Assembly (NCBI RefSeq): GCF_014641595.1
Contig: NZ_BMIA01000001.1
Coordinates: forward strand, 1,054,001-1,118,000
Length of the DNA stretch: 64,000 nucleotides
Reading direction: 5' to 3'
Source: Dyadobacter endophyticus
GTDB lineage: Bacteria; Bacteroidota; Bacteroidia; Cytophagales; Spirosomataceae
In this document: positions 42,551 through 50,700 of the stretch, piece after piece
Layout: each line of letters starts with the position of its first letter
How positions within the stretch are numbered: the first letter of the stretch is position 1
Translations under genes and position numbers: made by a program
The notes under the pieces: generated by a model
Databases searched by the model: none
Told to the model about the DNA's origin: nothing
Seen by the model: the letters and a program-made list of their open reading frames with translations, nothing else

Positions 42551-42889
42551 ATGGCGATACCAACCCTTGATGTATTCCAGGTAATTGGTGACCCCAGCAG
42601 ACGAAAAATGCTGATGCTGCTGTTTGCCGGCAGCATGACGATCAATAACCTGGCCGACAATTTCGATATGAGCCGGCCGGCAGTGTCCAAGCATGTCAAA
42701 ATACTGGAAACAGCGGGATTTATTTCGATCACGGATGTAGGCCGCGAACGGTACTGCTCCCTTAAAAAGGACGGATTTGATGAAATGAAAGCCTGGATAT
42801 CCTACTTCGACAAATTCTGGTTAAGCAAACTGCAAAAATTGGAAGATCTGTTAAATAACAAATCTTTATTCGATGAGCCGGAAAAGTAA
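42551..42889 (+). CDS. ArsR-family winged-helix repressor
   Basis: The 112-residue protein shows the ArsR fold: LDVFQVIGDPSRRKMLMLLF, TINNLADNFDMSRPAVSKHV (recognition helix) and LETAGFISITDVGRERYCSL (wing). No cysteine pair for metal binding is visible, so it is unlikely to be a metal sensor. It probably senses a compound also bound by the SRPBCC neighbours and binds the two palindromes at 42069-42112, controlling its own operon. Confidence 0.93.
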   Translation: MAIPTLDVFQVIGDPSRRKMLMLLFAGSMTINNLADNFDMSRPAVSKHVKILETAGFISITDVGRERYCSLKKDGFDEMKAWISYFDKFWLSKLQKLEDLLNNKSLFDEPEK

Positions 42890-42921
42890 ATGCTAATGAT
42901 CAACTATTAAAAACAAACAAA

Positions 42922-43368
42922 ATGAAAACATCCGATTTTACGGTTACTCTGCTGGTCGACCAGAGTCCCAAAGAAGTGATTGAGGCCGTTAGTAACCCCC
43001 AGGATTGGTGGTCAGGAGAAGTGACCGGCAGCGCATTGCAACTCAACGACGAGTTTTCCTACCGCTATAAGGACCTGCACTATTCCCGCCAAAGAGTAGT
43101 GGAGCTGGTCCCCGAACGGAAGGTCGTTTGGATGGTAACCGAAAGCGAGCTATTCTACGTAGAAGACAGGCATGAGTGGACAGGTACGAGCATCAGCTTC
43201 GAGGTGACCCCTCAGGACAACAAAACCGAGATCCGGTTCTCTCATTTGGGCCTGACCCCGGCGGTAGAATGCTTCGATTCCTGCTCAACTACATGGAGCC
43301 GGTTGATCAAAGAGAGCTTACATAGCTTAATAACAACCGGTAGGGGACAGCAGCTCGTTTTGGCTTAG
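42922..43368 (+). CDS. SRPBCC-domain protein, ArsR operon copy 2
   Basis: This 148-residue protein has the Bet v1-like pattern LLVDQSPKEVIEAVSNPQDW, WSGEVTGSALQLNDEFSYRY, VVELVPERKVVWMVTESELF and ISFEVTPQDNKTEIRFSHLG, ending in a long helix. It is clearly related to the next gene at 43464-43910 over its whole length and less so to 42118-42546. It follows the repressor gene after 32 bases and is probably in the same transcript. Confidence 0.88.
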   Translation: MKTSDFTVTLLVDQSPKEVIEAVSNPQDWWSGEVTGSALQLNDEFSYRYKDLHYSRQRVVELVPERKVVWMVTESELFYVEDRHEWTGTSISFEVTPQDNKTEIRFSHLGLTPAVECFDSCSTTWSRLIKESLHSLITTGRGQQLVLA

Positions 43369-43463
43369 TCTCCCTCATTTCCCGACAAGATATTCAACTT
43401 TTATTAACCCAAGCTGGCCAGGTCACAGAGAATCAGGCCGACCATCTTACTTATCCTTATGCC

Positions 43464-43910
43464 ATGTCCAGAGATTTGAATGCCTCACTTTCGGTAGCTC
43501 AGTCTGCCCAAAATGTTTTCAACGCAGTAAACAATGTCCGTGGCTGGTGGTCCGAGCGGATCGAGGGCGTGACGGACCAGATTGATCAGGAATTTACCTA
43601 CCAGCGAAAAGAGCTCCACAAATGCACCATGAAAATTGTCGAACACGTCCCCGACAGAAAGGTGGTTTGGCTTGTACTCGACAACTACTTTAGCTTTACT
43701 CAGGATCAATCAGAATGGATCGGAACCCGGGTTGAATTCGAGATATCCGAAAGTGGTGGAAAGACCGATCTCAACTTTACCCATCACGGTCTGGGACCAG
43801 AACATGAGTGCTACAACATCTGTTTCGACGCGTGGACATTCTACATTACTGAAAGCCTGAGAGACCTGATTACGAAAGGGGTTGGTCAACCCAACCCGCT
43901 TGTTGAATAG
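43464..43910 (+). CDS. SRPBCC-domain protein, ArsR operon copy 3
   Basis: The 148 residues align with the preceding gene: SVAQSAQNVFNAVNNVRGWW, IDQEFTYQRKELHKC, IVEHVPDRKVVWLVLDNYF and GLGPEHECYNICFDAWTFYI. The 95-base spacing leaves room for a separate promoter, but none of standard form was found. It arose by tandem duplication. The ligand is unknown. Confidence 0.87.
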   Translation: MSRDLNASLSVAQSAQNVFNAVNNVRGWWSERIEGVTDQIDQEFTYQRKELHKCTMKIVEHVPDRKVVWLVLDNYFSFTQDQSEWIGTRVEFEISESGGKTDLNFTHHGLGPEHECYNICFDAWTFYITESLRDLITKGVGQPNPLVE

Positions 43911-44021
43911 TGCTTAAAAATCAGCACATCATGAGCATAGGCATTATCTGATCCGTCGAAATGGGATTGTGCTTAACTTTCGCACTGAGCAAATTGAAGC
44001 ATCACGTTATATACGAGCCAC

Positions 44022-46406
44022 TTAAAGGTTATACCGCGCCGTAACGAGGAAGTTTCTGGTCGCCCCTGGCGAAAACTGGTTAGCGAAAATCGCATTGGCA
44101 AAGTATCTCTCGTTGAAGACGTTATTCACGTTCAGCCGCACGCCCATACGCCCTATGCGGTAACCCAACGCTGCATCAAAAACGGTGTAGGCTGGTAGCA
44201 CGTAGCTATTGGAGCTGTTGGTGAAGGTTTCGTCCATGTAATTGGTACCTGCACTCATGCTAAGCCCTTTCACCACACCGTTTTGTACTTCGTAGTTTAT
44301 CCATGCATTCACCAGGTTCTTTGGCGCGAATGCGACCGCTTTGCCCGCTACCGCGTTGGTTTCGCCGGATGAAAAAGGAAGGATTTTTGCATTTGAGAAC
44401 GTGTAGCCAGCCGTCACATCTAGTCCCGGCAGCAGGTTGCCATTCACTTCCAGTTCAAAACCTTTGGATTCAGCCGAGCCAACGCGCTTATAAATGCCCC
44501 AGGGAAGAGCTTCGAGCTGGTTGTTTTTGCGCATGTAGTACAATGACAGATTCGCAGCCCATTTGCCCGAAAGCTCGAACCTGCTGCCGACCTCACCCTG
44601 ATAACCGGTTTCCGGGTCGAATGTCTCACCGTTTGGAGCTATCCGGCGTGAAGGTTTGAAATAGGTCGAAAATGAACCGTACACCGACAGCGGGTCAATG
44701 GGCTGATAAACCAGACCTAACCGGTAAGTCACTGCCGATTTTGAAATAGTGGATTCCGCGCCGTGCTCGGTTACGTTGCGGTTGTCGTCTACCTTGTCGG
44801 TGTAATAGGTGCCATTGAACATGTCGTAGCGCAGGCCGGCAAGTCCTTTCAGTTTATCAGAAAAACGAATGAAATCCTGCACATAAATACCGTGCACATT
44901 CTCCATCGTCGCGCGGTAGTTCAGATCGTTGTGCGTTAGGTAGCCGTGGTTCAGGACGGGATTGTCAATGGAGATAGTCGCGTTAAGCGCCGGACCAAAT
45001 ACGTCTCCATTGTAAGTTTTCCGGTCCAGGACGCTGATTGAATAACCTGCCAACAGCTTATGCTCAATGGAACCGGTATTGAAATCCAAGGTCAGTTCTA
45101 ACTGGTTTTGCCACGGTTTGGTAAGGTGGTTAAAGTAAAACGGATACGACCGCTGCAAGGAATCCCTACCCGAGTTAAAGCTCAGCTCTTCCGTGGAGAA
45201 ATAGTTGATATTGTCGTCATAATACGAGAGCTGGTTCGAGAGACGGAGCTTACTTGTCAGTTGCCGCGTGTATTTCAACTGAAAATCATAGCGGGTGTGT
45301 TTCAGAAAATCCTGGGGATCGTTGTAGCGGGTGTTCACTTTCATGCCCGGCGCCAATTTGCTGCCTTCCAGCATCGGAATGCCCGCGTCGGTGTCGTACA
45401 TGTCCTTATTGGCGCCAATGGTCAGGTAGAGCTGATCTTTATCTGTCGGAGTGTATTCCAATGCGAGGTAGCCATTGTTGGTATTCGAGCCTGAACGGCG
45501 GTATCCATCGGTGTCCGACATCCCGAAATCTACACGGTAGCGCAATTCGTCGCTGATCGCTCCGCCCGCACCCGCGCGGATGCGCCGGGTATTGAATGTA
45601 CCATAGCTGGCCGAAAAGTCCGCTTTGAAACCCGCAGTCGGTCTTTTTCTCACAATATTAATAATCCCGCCCAAAGCCGAATGGCCGAACAATACCGAAG
45701 CGGGCCCTTTCAATACTTCGATCGACTCCACGTTGGCCAAATTGGTGTTTGGCGCGCTGGTAGAAATGTTGTGACGTTCGTCGCGCACGCCATCCACTAA
45801 AAGCACGAAATTAGAAAAACCCCGGATCGTGAAATGCTGGAAACCGCCGTAGGTGTTGTTGGCCCGCACGCCGGTCGTATTTTTCATGGCCTCGCCCAAA
45901 TCGTCGATGCCGCGCTGCCCGATGGTTTTCGCCGATACTGTGGAAGTCGTGATCGGCATATCGCGAAGGGGAACATCGATTTTGTTAATGCCTGAATACG
46001 CCTGGCGTCTGGCAGTACTAATGACTACTTCGGAGAGCTCGTTGGTACTGGTATTGAGTTTATAATTCAATTCCAATGCTTGCCCTTCCTTGACCACGAT
46101 GTTTTCTTTCTTCGCCTCATGGCCTACGCCGCTGATGAGAAGCGTGTAGCTTCCTGCCTGCACGTTTTTAATGTCAAAACGGCCGTCGGCGTTGGTTGCG
46201 GCTGCATAGGGAGTGCCTTCCAGACGGACGCTAATCCCGGCGACGGCATCGCCTTTTTCGCTTTGAATGGAGCCTCTTACACGTCCGGGAGCCGCGGCGG
46301 GAGCTAGGAGGGAAGCTAGCAACAATGCGTAGGCCAGCAGGAATGAAAATGTTGTTTTCTTAGCTCCGCCGTTAGTCCGCGAACAGCAGGGGGTAATTTT
46401 TTGCAT
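44022..46406 (-). CDS. TonB-dependent outer-membrane receptor under B12 riboswitch control
   Basis: ATG 46404-46406 (MQKITPCCSRTNGG) gives a signal peptide (FSFLLAYALLLASLLAPAAA) and 794 residues. An open frame reaching upstream to 46610 runs through the riboswitch and is not coding. Domains in order are a carboxypeptidase-D-like regulatory domain (IQSEKGDAVAGISVRLEGT), a plug (QHFTIRGFSNFVLLVDGVRD, VESIEVLKGPASVLFGHSAL) and a 22-strand barrel ending FSPGATRNFLVTARYNL. By sequence it resembles siderophore receptors, but the riboswitch upstream indicates a role with corrinoids, or a metal chelate linked to them. It is the last gene of a monocistronic unit. Confidence 0.9.
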   Translation of the reverse strand: MQKITPCCSRTNGGAKKTTFSFLLAYALLLASLLAPAAAPGRVRGSIQSEKGDAVAGISVRLEGTPYAAATNADGRFDIKNVQAGSYTLLISGVGHEAKKENIVVKEGQALELNYKLNTSTNELSEVVISTARRQAYSGINKIDVPLRDMPITTSTVSAKTIGQRGIDDLGEAMKNTTGVRANNTYGGFQHFTIRGFSNFVLLVDGVRDERHNISTSAPNTNLANVESIEVLKGPASVLFGHSALGGIINIVRKRPTAGFKADFSASYGTFNTRRIRAGAGGAISDELRYRVDFGMSDTDGYRRSGSNTNNGYLALEYTPTDKDQLYLTIGANKDMYDTDAGIPMLEGSKLAPGMKVNTRYNDPQDFLKHTRYDFQLKYTRQLTSKLRLSNQLSYYDDNINYFSTEELSFNSGRDSLQRSYPFYFNHLTKPWQNQLELTLDFNTGSIEHKLLAGYSISVLDRKTYNGDVFGPALNATISIDNPVLNHGYLTHNDLNYRATMENVHGIYVQDFIRFSDKLKGLAGLRYDMFNGTYYTDKVDDNRNVTEHGAESTISKSAVTYRLGLVYQPIDPLSVYGSFSTYFKPSRRIAPNGETFDPETGYQGEVGSRFELSGKWAANLSLYYMRKNNQLEALPWGIYKRVGSAESKGFELEVNGNLLPGLDVTAGYTFSNAKILPFSSGETNAVAGKAVAFAPKNLVNAWINYEVQNGVVKGLSMSAGTNYMDETFTNSSNSYVLPAYTVFDAALGYRIGRMGVRLNVNNVFNERYFANAIFANQFSPGATRNFLVTARYNL

Positions 46407-46574
46407 ACTTTTAACTAAATGGTTAGATGAGTTAAAAGCTCTTTGCAGCATTTTGAAGCCGCTTTCACAAACAAGCATGAGAAGGACGCGCCAAACAGGC
46501 GCCGGTTTTGTGTGTTTACAAAACCATGGGGAATAATGATCCAGACCGACCTGCTTTATTGCGCGAAAGCGTCG

Positions 46575-46740
46575 TCCACTGGAAAAGGCAGGTCTCCTGG
46601 CTTGTAACATTTATATCATCCTTCCCATCCGAGGCGGACAGTGGATCTGTTCGATATAAATTTTGGGTAGTTACTTACAGTTGCGCGACAGCTCGTGATT
46701 TACACACGATTCCCTATTAATTCACTGAAAAGCAAAACCT
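46575..46740 (-). promoter_or_regulatory. Cobalamin (adenosylcobalamin-type) riboswitch
   Basis: On the minus strand the RNA reads AATAGGGAA (near 46712-46720), then AAATCACGAGCTGTC and GCGCAACTGTAA, then CCACTG, GGAAGG and finally the B12 box AAGCCAGGAGACCTGCC (46587-46603). This order matches the conserved cobalamin riboswitch core. It lies in the 5' leader of the TonB receptor and is expected to lower expression when cobalamin is abundant. The region between 46407 and 46575 would be the expression platform. Confidence 0.9.
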
Positions 46741-46780
46741 TTCCTGTTGGAAAAATAAAGTAAAGAACTTCTTTGGACCG

Positions 46781-46788
46781 CAAATATA
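46781..46788 (-). promoter_or_regulatory. -7 promoter element for the riboswitch transcript
   Basis: On the minus strand CAAATATA reads TATATTTG, a match to TAnnTTTG. It lies about 40 bases before the riboswitch. The -33 element is weak. Confidence 0.5.
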
Positions 46789-46982
46789 CGGAACGTATTG
46801 AACAATGTTACTTTCCCGGTGAAAGCCCGCGTTGCGGCAAACTTCCCCCAGTTGACTGTAAAACAAACCTGCCTCAGGTTCGTCCGTTTTCATGGTAGGC
46901 CTCGGCTCAGGTACAGCTTCGAGAGTGCATTTCTATTTTTGTATTGCAGTGATTAAATTCGTGTAATTCTTAATTTTGTGTT

Positions 46983-47861
46983 ATGGAAAATACAAAGCGG
47001 CGCCGGGTTTCCGAATTCAATAGTAAACTGAAATTAAAGGGGTTTAATGTCTTTCAGATCGAGGAGGACGGCCAGGCGACCCGCGTGTACAGCCGGAAGG
47101 ACTTTTACAAGATCTGCCTGACGACCGGCAAAAGTAAAATTCATTATTCCGACAGGAGCTTCGAAACCGACGGAACCGTGCTATTTTTCGGGAACCCGCA
47201 TATTCCTTATTCCTGGGAGACGCTTTCAACCAGTTATGTGGGTTACACTTGCCTGTTTTCCGAGGAGTTTCTGATAGCCTCCGAACGCAATGACAGCCTT
47301 CAACAATCACCCTTTTTCAAGATTGGCGGCACGCCCATCCTGACTATCTCGGTACAGCAACGGGATTTCCTTAATTCGCTTTTCCAACGCATGATAGAGG
47401 AACAAAAAACCGACTACTCGTATAAGGACGACCTGATGCGGAACTACATCAACCTGATCATCCATGAGGCGTTGAAACTGCAACCGTCCGAAAATTACAA
47501 CCAGCGAAAAAATGCCTCCGGCCGTATTGCGTCGGTGTTTCTTGAACTGCTGGAAAGGCAGTTTCCGATCGAAAGCGCGGACCGGCCACTTCAACTGAAG
47601 ACGGCGCAGGACTATGCTGCCAACCTCAATTTGCACGTCAACTACCTCAACCGGGCGGTAAAACAGGTTACCGGCAAGCCCACCACCGCTCATATTACCG
47701 AGCGGATCGTGACGGAAGCCAAAGCGCTTTTACAGCACACCGACTGGAACATTTCCGAGATTGCCTACGCGCTGGGCTTTGAATATCCTACCTATTTCAA
47801 CAATTTCTTCAAGCGAATGACGGGCACAAACCCGCGCGCGCTCCGAATCGAAGCGGTTTGA
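46983..47861 (+). CDS. AraC-family transcriptional regulator
   Basis: The 292-residue protein has an N-terminal cupin-like sensor domain (FYKICLTTGKSKIHYSDRSF, FFGNPHIPYSWETLS) and a C-terminal AraC DNA-binding domain with two helix-turn-helix units (QDYAANLNLHVNYLNRAVKQ, DWNISEIAYALGFEYPTYFN, NFFKRMTGTNPRALR). It is a cytosolic one-component regulator. It is divergent from the B12-controlled receptor and upstream of the O-acetyltransferase gene, 102 bases away, which may be its target. Confidence 0.92.
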   Translation: MENTKRRRVSEFNSKLKLKGFNVFQIEEDGQATRVYSRKDFYKICLTTGKSKIHYSDRSFETDGTVLFFGNPHIPYSWETLSTSYVGYTCLFSEEFLIASERNDSLQQSPFFKIGGTPILTISVQQRDFLNSLFQRMIEEQKTDYSYKDDLMRNYINLIIHEALKLQPSENYNQRKNASGRIASVFLELLERQFPIESADRPLQLKTAQDYAANLNLHVNYLNRAVKQVTGKPTTAHITERIVTEAKALLQHTDWNISEIAYALGFEYPTYFNNFFKRMTGTNPRALRIEAV

Positions 47862-47912
47862 AATTCTTAATGATCAGTTTGATTGTTGTTACCTGACGGG
47901 CTGTCTGACGGG

Positions 47913-47920
47913 TATCTTTG
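47913..47920 (+). promoter_or_regulatory. Possible -7 promoter element of the acetyltransferase gene
   Basis: TATCTTTG matches TAnnTTTG and is 43 bases before the start codon. The nearest TTG lies 24 bases upstream, longer than usual. Confidence 0.35.
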
Positions 47921-47963
47921 TAGTAGGTTGTCGGCGTAGAAAGTCTACTATAAACAATACAAA

Positions 47964-48539
47964 ATGGAAAGCAACAGTCAAGATATTTTTGACCGGATGC
48001 GGGCCGGAGAAGTGATCCGGAAAGACGATCCGGGCTATGACGACTTTGGACGGGCCGTCGCGCGAACCATCCGCTTATGCACGCAAATGAATGCCAATGT
48101 CACAGACACAGATCAGTTGCGTGAGTGCCTCAGCGAAATCATCGGCACCCCGGTCGACGAATCGACTACGGTATTTCCTCCGTTTTACACCAACTTCGGA
48201 AGGTTTACGACGTTGGGTAAAAATGTGTTCATCAATCATGCCTGCTCGTTTCTCGACATTGGTGGCATTATAATTGAGGACGATGTGATGATCGGCCCGC
48301 GTGTCAACATCACGTCGGAGAACCACCCGCTCGATCCATCTGATCGTAAGGCGTTAATCCCCAGGCCTGTGCGTATCAGGCGAAATGCGTGGATAGGGGC
48401 GGGGGCGACCATTCTGCCCGGCGTAACCGTCGGCGAAAACGCAGTAGTGGCGGCCGGAGCGGTGGTAAGCCGTGACGTGCCGCCTAACACCGTGGTGGCC
48501 GGCGTCCCTGCGAAAGTCGTGAAAGAACGATTGGTGTAA
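47964..48539 (+). CDS. Sugar O-acetyltransferase (hexapeptide repeat, LacA/Maa-like)
   Basis: A 191-residue cytosolic enzyme with an N-terminal helical segment ([20 protein letters not shown]) and left-handed beta-helix hexapeptide repeats ([80 protein letters not shown]). The H in SENHP is the catalytic base in this family. It acetylates a sugar or sugar derivative with acetyl-CoA. The upstream AraC regulator is a likely controller. Confidence 0.92.
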   Translation: MESNSQDIFDRMRAGEVIRKDDPGYDDFGRAVARTIRLCTQMNANVTDTDQLRECLSEIIGTPVDESTTVFPPFYTNFGRFTTLGKNVFINHACSFLDIGGIIIEDDVMIGPRVNITSENHPLDPSDRKALIPRPVRIRRNAWIGAGATILPGVTVGENAVVAAGAVVSRDVPPNTVVAGVPAKVVKERLV

Positions 48540-48547
48540 TGTTAAAA

Positions 48548-49291
48548 TCACAATTTTCGCATTGACCAGACGATGCCATTGTCCGTGCCGCCGGAGCCGA
48601 GATTAAGAGTGATGGAGAGGCCGTCGGCTTCATAATAGAGGTCCAGCACATCACCGGCTGTCAACGGGACATCTCCCGAAAGCACGACGGTACCAGAGCC
48701 CAGGATTGCTCTCAGCGATAGTACCAGCGCTACGTTTACATTAAGCAGGGGGAAATTGCCTGTCAACTTGTTGGTAACCCCGTTGGCCCTGAGGTTAATC
48801 TTCGGATCAACGCCCGCTCCAAGGCTCACCGAAACGGCCGCGGTAGTTGAATAATTAACAATGGCGGATACGTGGTAAATGCCGGTTTCGGGAACTGTAT
48901 AAGCTCCTGTGACCACATTTAGCCCGGGGCCGGCGGCATATTCCTGGTTGAAGTCGTTGATTGATCCGGATGCGTTAATTGCTAATGCATTTTTCGTGGC
49001 AGTGAAGCCGACAGCATCTCCGCTATGCAGTGGTCTCCACACCACACCGTCAAAGTAATAAAATCCCGACGATCCGTTGGTTTGGTAAACGAGCAATCCG
49101 GTCGCGGGGCTGGCGATTCCTGTCCGTTCTGAGTCGAGCATCCGCGGGATCAACAGCCCTTTGGAAGTCGATTGAACATCAAGCTGTGCGGTGGGGGCTG
49201 GCGAGATGGTTCCAACACCCACTTGGGCATTTGCAGCAAATGTAAGCACGGCGAACAGGCCGGTCAGTAATAGTTGGTAGCTCTTTTTCAT
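48548..49291 (-). CDS. Secreted C1q/TNF-like domain protein
   Basis: The 247-residue product has a signal peptide (LLLTGLFAVLTFAANAQ) and a Bacteroidota cell-surface opening (APTAQLDVQSTSKGLLIPRM). The C-terminal about 140 residues follow a C1q/TNF-like jelly-roll pattern: VGFTATKNALAINASGSIND, GAYTVPETGIYHVSAIVNYS and GDVLDLYYEADG. Such domains form trimers; in bacteria they sit on exported proteins of unknown function. The N-terminal motif also occurs in the S74 fibre protein at 15310, so both may build surface fibres. It is convergent with the acetyltransferase gene. Confidence 0.8.
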   Translation of the reverse strand: MKKSYQLLLTGLFAVLTFAANAQVGVGTISPAPTAQLDVQSTSKGLLIPRMLDSERTGIASPATGLLVYQTNGSSGFYYFDGVVWRPLHSGDAVGFTATKNALAINASGSINDFNQEYAAGPGLNVVTGAYTVPETGIYHVSAIVNYSTTAAVSVSLGAGVDPKINLRANGVTNKLTGNFPLLNVNVALVLSLRAILGSGTVVLSGDVPLTAGDVLDLYYEADGLSITLNLGSGGTDNGIVWSMRKL

Positions 49292-49654
49292 AGGGATAGG
49301 GATTGTCTGTTATAAGGAAGATTTGATAAGTTGATTGACAGTCAGCTAAATGTAAATAAATGCTGTAAAATTAATCTTATTTATTATAAAAATATTTCTA
49401 CGTTCATATCGATTTAAAGTAGGGTGTGCACATAGGCGATGCTTCTTTGCATGGACCGTGGCGCTTGTGTGACTTATTACTTCTTCACTTTCAAACTGGC
49501 CGTAATTGCGGTGTCGGAACCGGTATTGCGCACCTTTTTTTTAAAAGCGCAACGCTCGCTATCTATTTGTTGTCCTGTATGTTAAAGCAAGAATCCTGTT
49601 TTTCGACAATTGATAGTACGCTCCACCTTCTTCCACCTTAAACAGTTGCGAGCC
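49292..49654. other. AT-rich divergent intergenic region
   Basis: About 360 bases between divergent genes. The part 49320-49410 is strongly AT-rich (TTATTTATTATAAAAATATT) and presumably carries the promoters. No standard promoter motif was clear. A 71-codon plus-strand frame at 49426-49641 lacks protein character. Confidence 0.35.
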
Positions 49655-50626
49655 ATGAAAGTAATATTGAAGAGAATGGTCATGCTTGTATTTGGTCCGC
49701 CGGTCAAATACATCATCTCCCAAATGGGACTACACAACGAGACCAATCAGAAACTGCATTCACTGGAACAAAGGATCCACGACATTTACCCTGACCAGTG
49801 GCGGGTAAATGAAAGCACCCTGCAGGAAATCGACAGGGTCAAGAAAGTACTTGGGCTGCCTGTGGACCTGAACACGGAGATTTCGAAAAACGATATGATG
49901 CTGCTGCATTTTATCAACAACGGTTTCAGCGTCGAGGCTGCTGTGCGAGCGTATGTGGTGAGAGGAGTGAGCTTGCTCGATATGGTCTGCAAAATAGCCG
50001 AAAAGCGGTGGGGAAGCGATTGGGCGCGGCAAGCTGCTCCATTTCTGGATTTTGCCTCGGGCTACGGGACTTTGGAAAGGCATTTGATCCATGTAATGGC
50101 GGCAGAGCACATTTACACGGCCGATGTCAAAAAGCACGGTGTGGATTTTCAAATCGACAAGTTTGGCGTCAATGGCATCCATTCGTCATTTATCCCGGAA
50201 GAGTTCCGGCCCGCGATCAGGTTTCAGTTCATCTTCGTTGCCTCGCTATTCAGCCATTTGCCCGAAGACCTCTTCCGCAGGTGGTTGACGCAGCTGTGGA
50301 ATTGCCTCGCGCCGGGCGGCGTTCTCGCATTTACAGTTCACGATACATCGCTGCGTCATTCGGATGAAGATTTCATTTATTCGACGCAAAGTGAAGACAG
50401 TAACAGCGTCGTGGAGGACAGTATTAAAAATGCGAATGTTTACGGCACAACGTTTGTCAGTGAAAGTTACCTGGAACATTGTTTTAACGATCTGGGCCTG
50501 AGCAAGGCGAATTATACCCGTTACAAATTGGTCAGTTCCGGTTTGCAGGATCTCTACATTGTCAGTAAAGCATCGGTGGCGTTCGACAACATCCGGTTCA
50601 GTGTTTACGACTCGGAAACGATCTGA
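49655..50626 (+). CDS. Class I SAM-dependent methyltransferase (large)
   Basis: ATG 49655 (MKVILKRMVMLVFGPPVKYI) gives 323 residues; a TTG 15 codons upstream is unlikely. The N-terminal 110 residues form an extra helical domain (EQRIHDIYPDQWRVNESTLQ, FINNGFSVEAAVRAYVVRG). Then come motif I FLDFASGYGTLERHL, the acidic motif YTADVKKHGVDFQ, and FVASLFSHLPEDLFRRWLTQ, WNCLAPGGVLAFTVHD. It resembles methyltransferases found with glycan or polysaccharide genes, but the substrate is open. It stands alone. Confidence 0.85.
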   Translation: MKVILKRMVMLVFGPPVKYIISQMGLHNETNQKLHSLEQRIHDIYPDQWRVNESTLQEIDRVKKVLGLPVDLNTEISKNDMMLLHFINNGFSVEAAVRAYVVRGVSLLDMVCKIAEKRWGSDWARQAAPFLDFASGYGTLERHLIHVMAAEHIYTADVKKHGVDFQIDKFGVNGIHSSFIPEEFRPAIRFQFIFVASLFSHLPEDLFRRWLTQLWNCLAPGGVLAFTVHDTSLRHSDEDFIYSTQSEDSNSVVEDSIKNANVYGTTFVSESYLEHCFNDLGLSKANYTRYKLVSSGLQDLYIVSKASVAFDNIRFSVYDSETI

Positions 50627-50700
50627 TGACTTGAAGCCCTGTGGTCAGATCGTTTTTTGCTGCGTTCTTCGCTGATGGTTCACCAATGCCGTCTTTGAAC

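Noticed and set aside
46407..46610. N-terminal extension of the TonB receptor frame
   Set aside because: It translates the riboswitch B12 box and expression platform; the signal peptide begins at the ATG at 46406.
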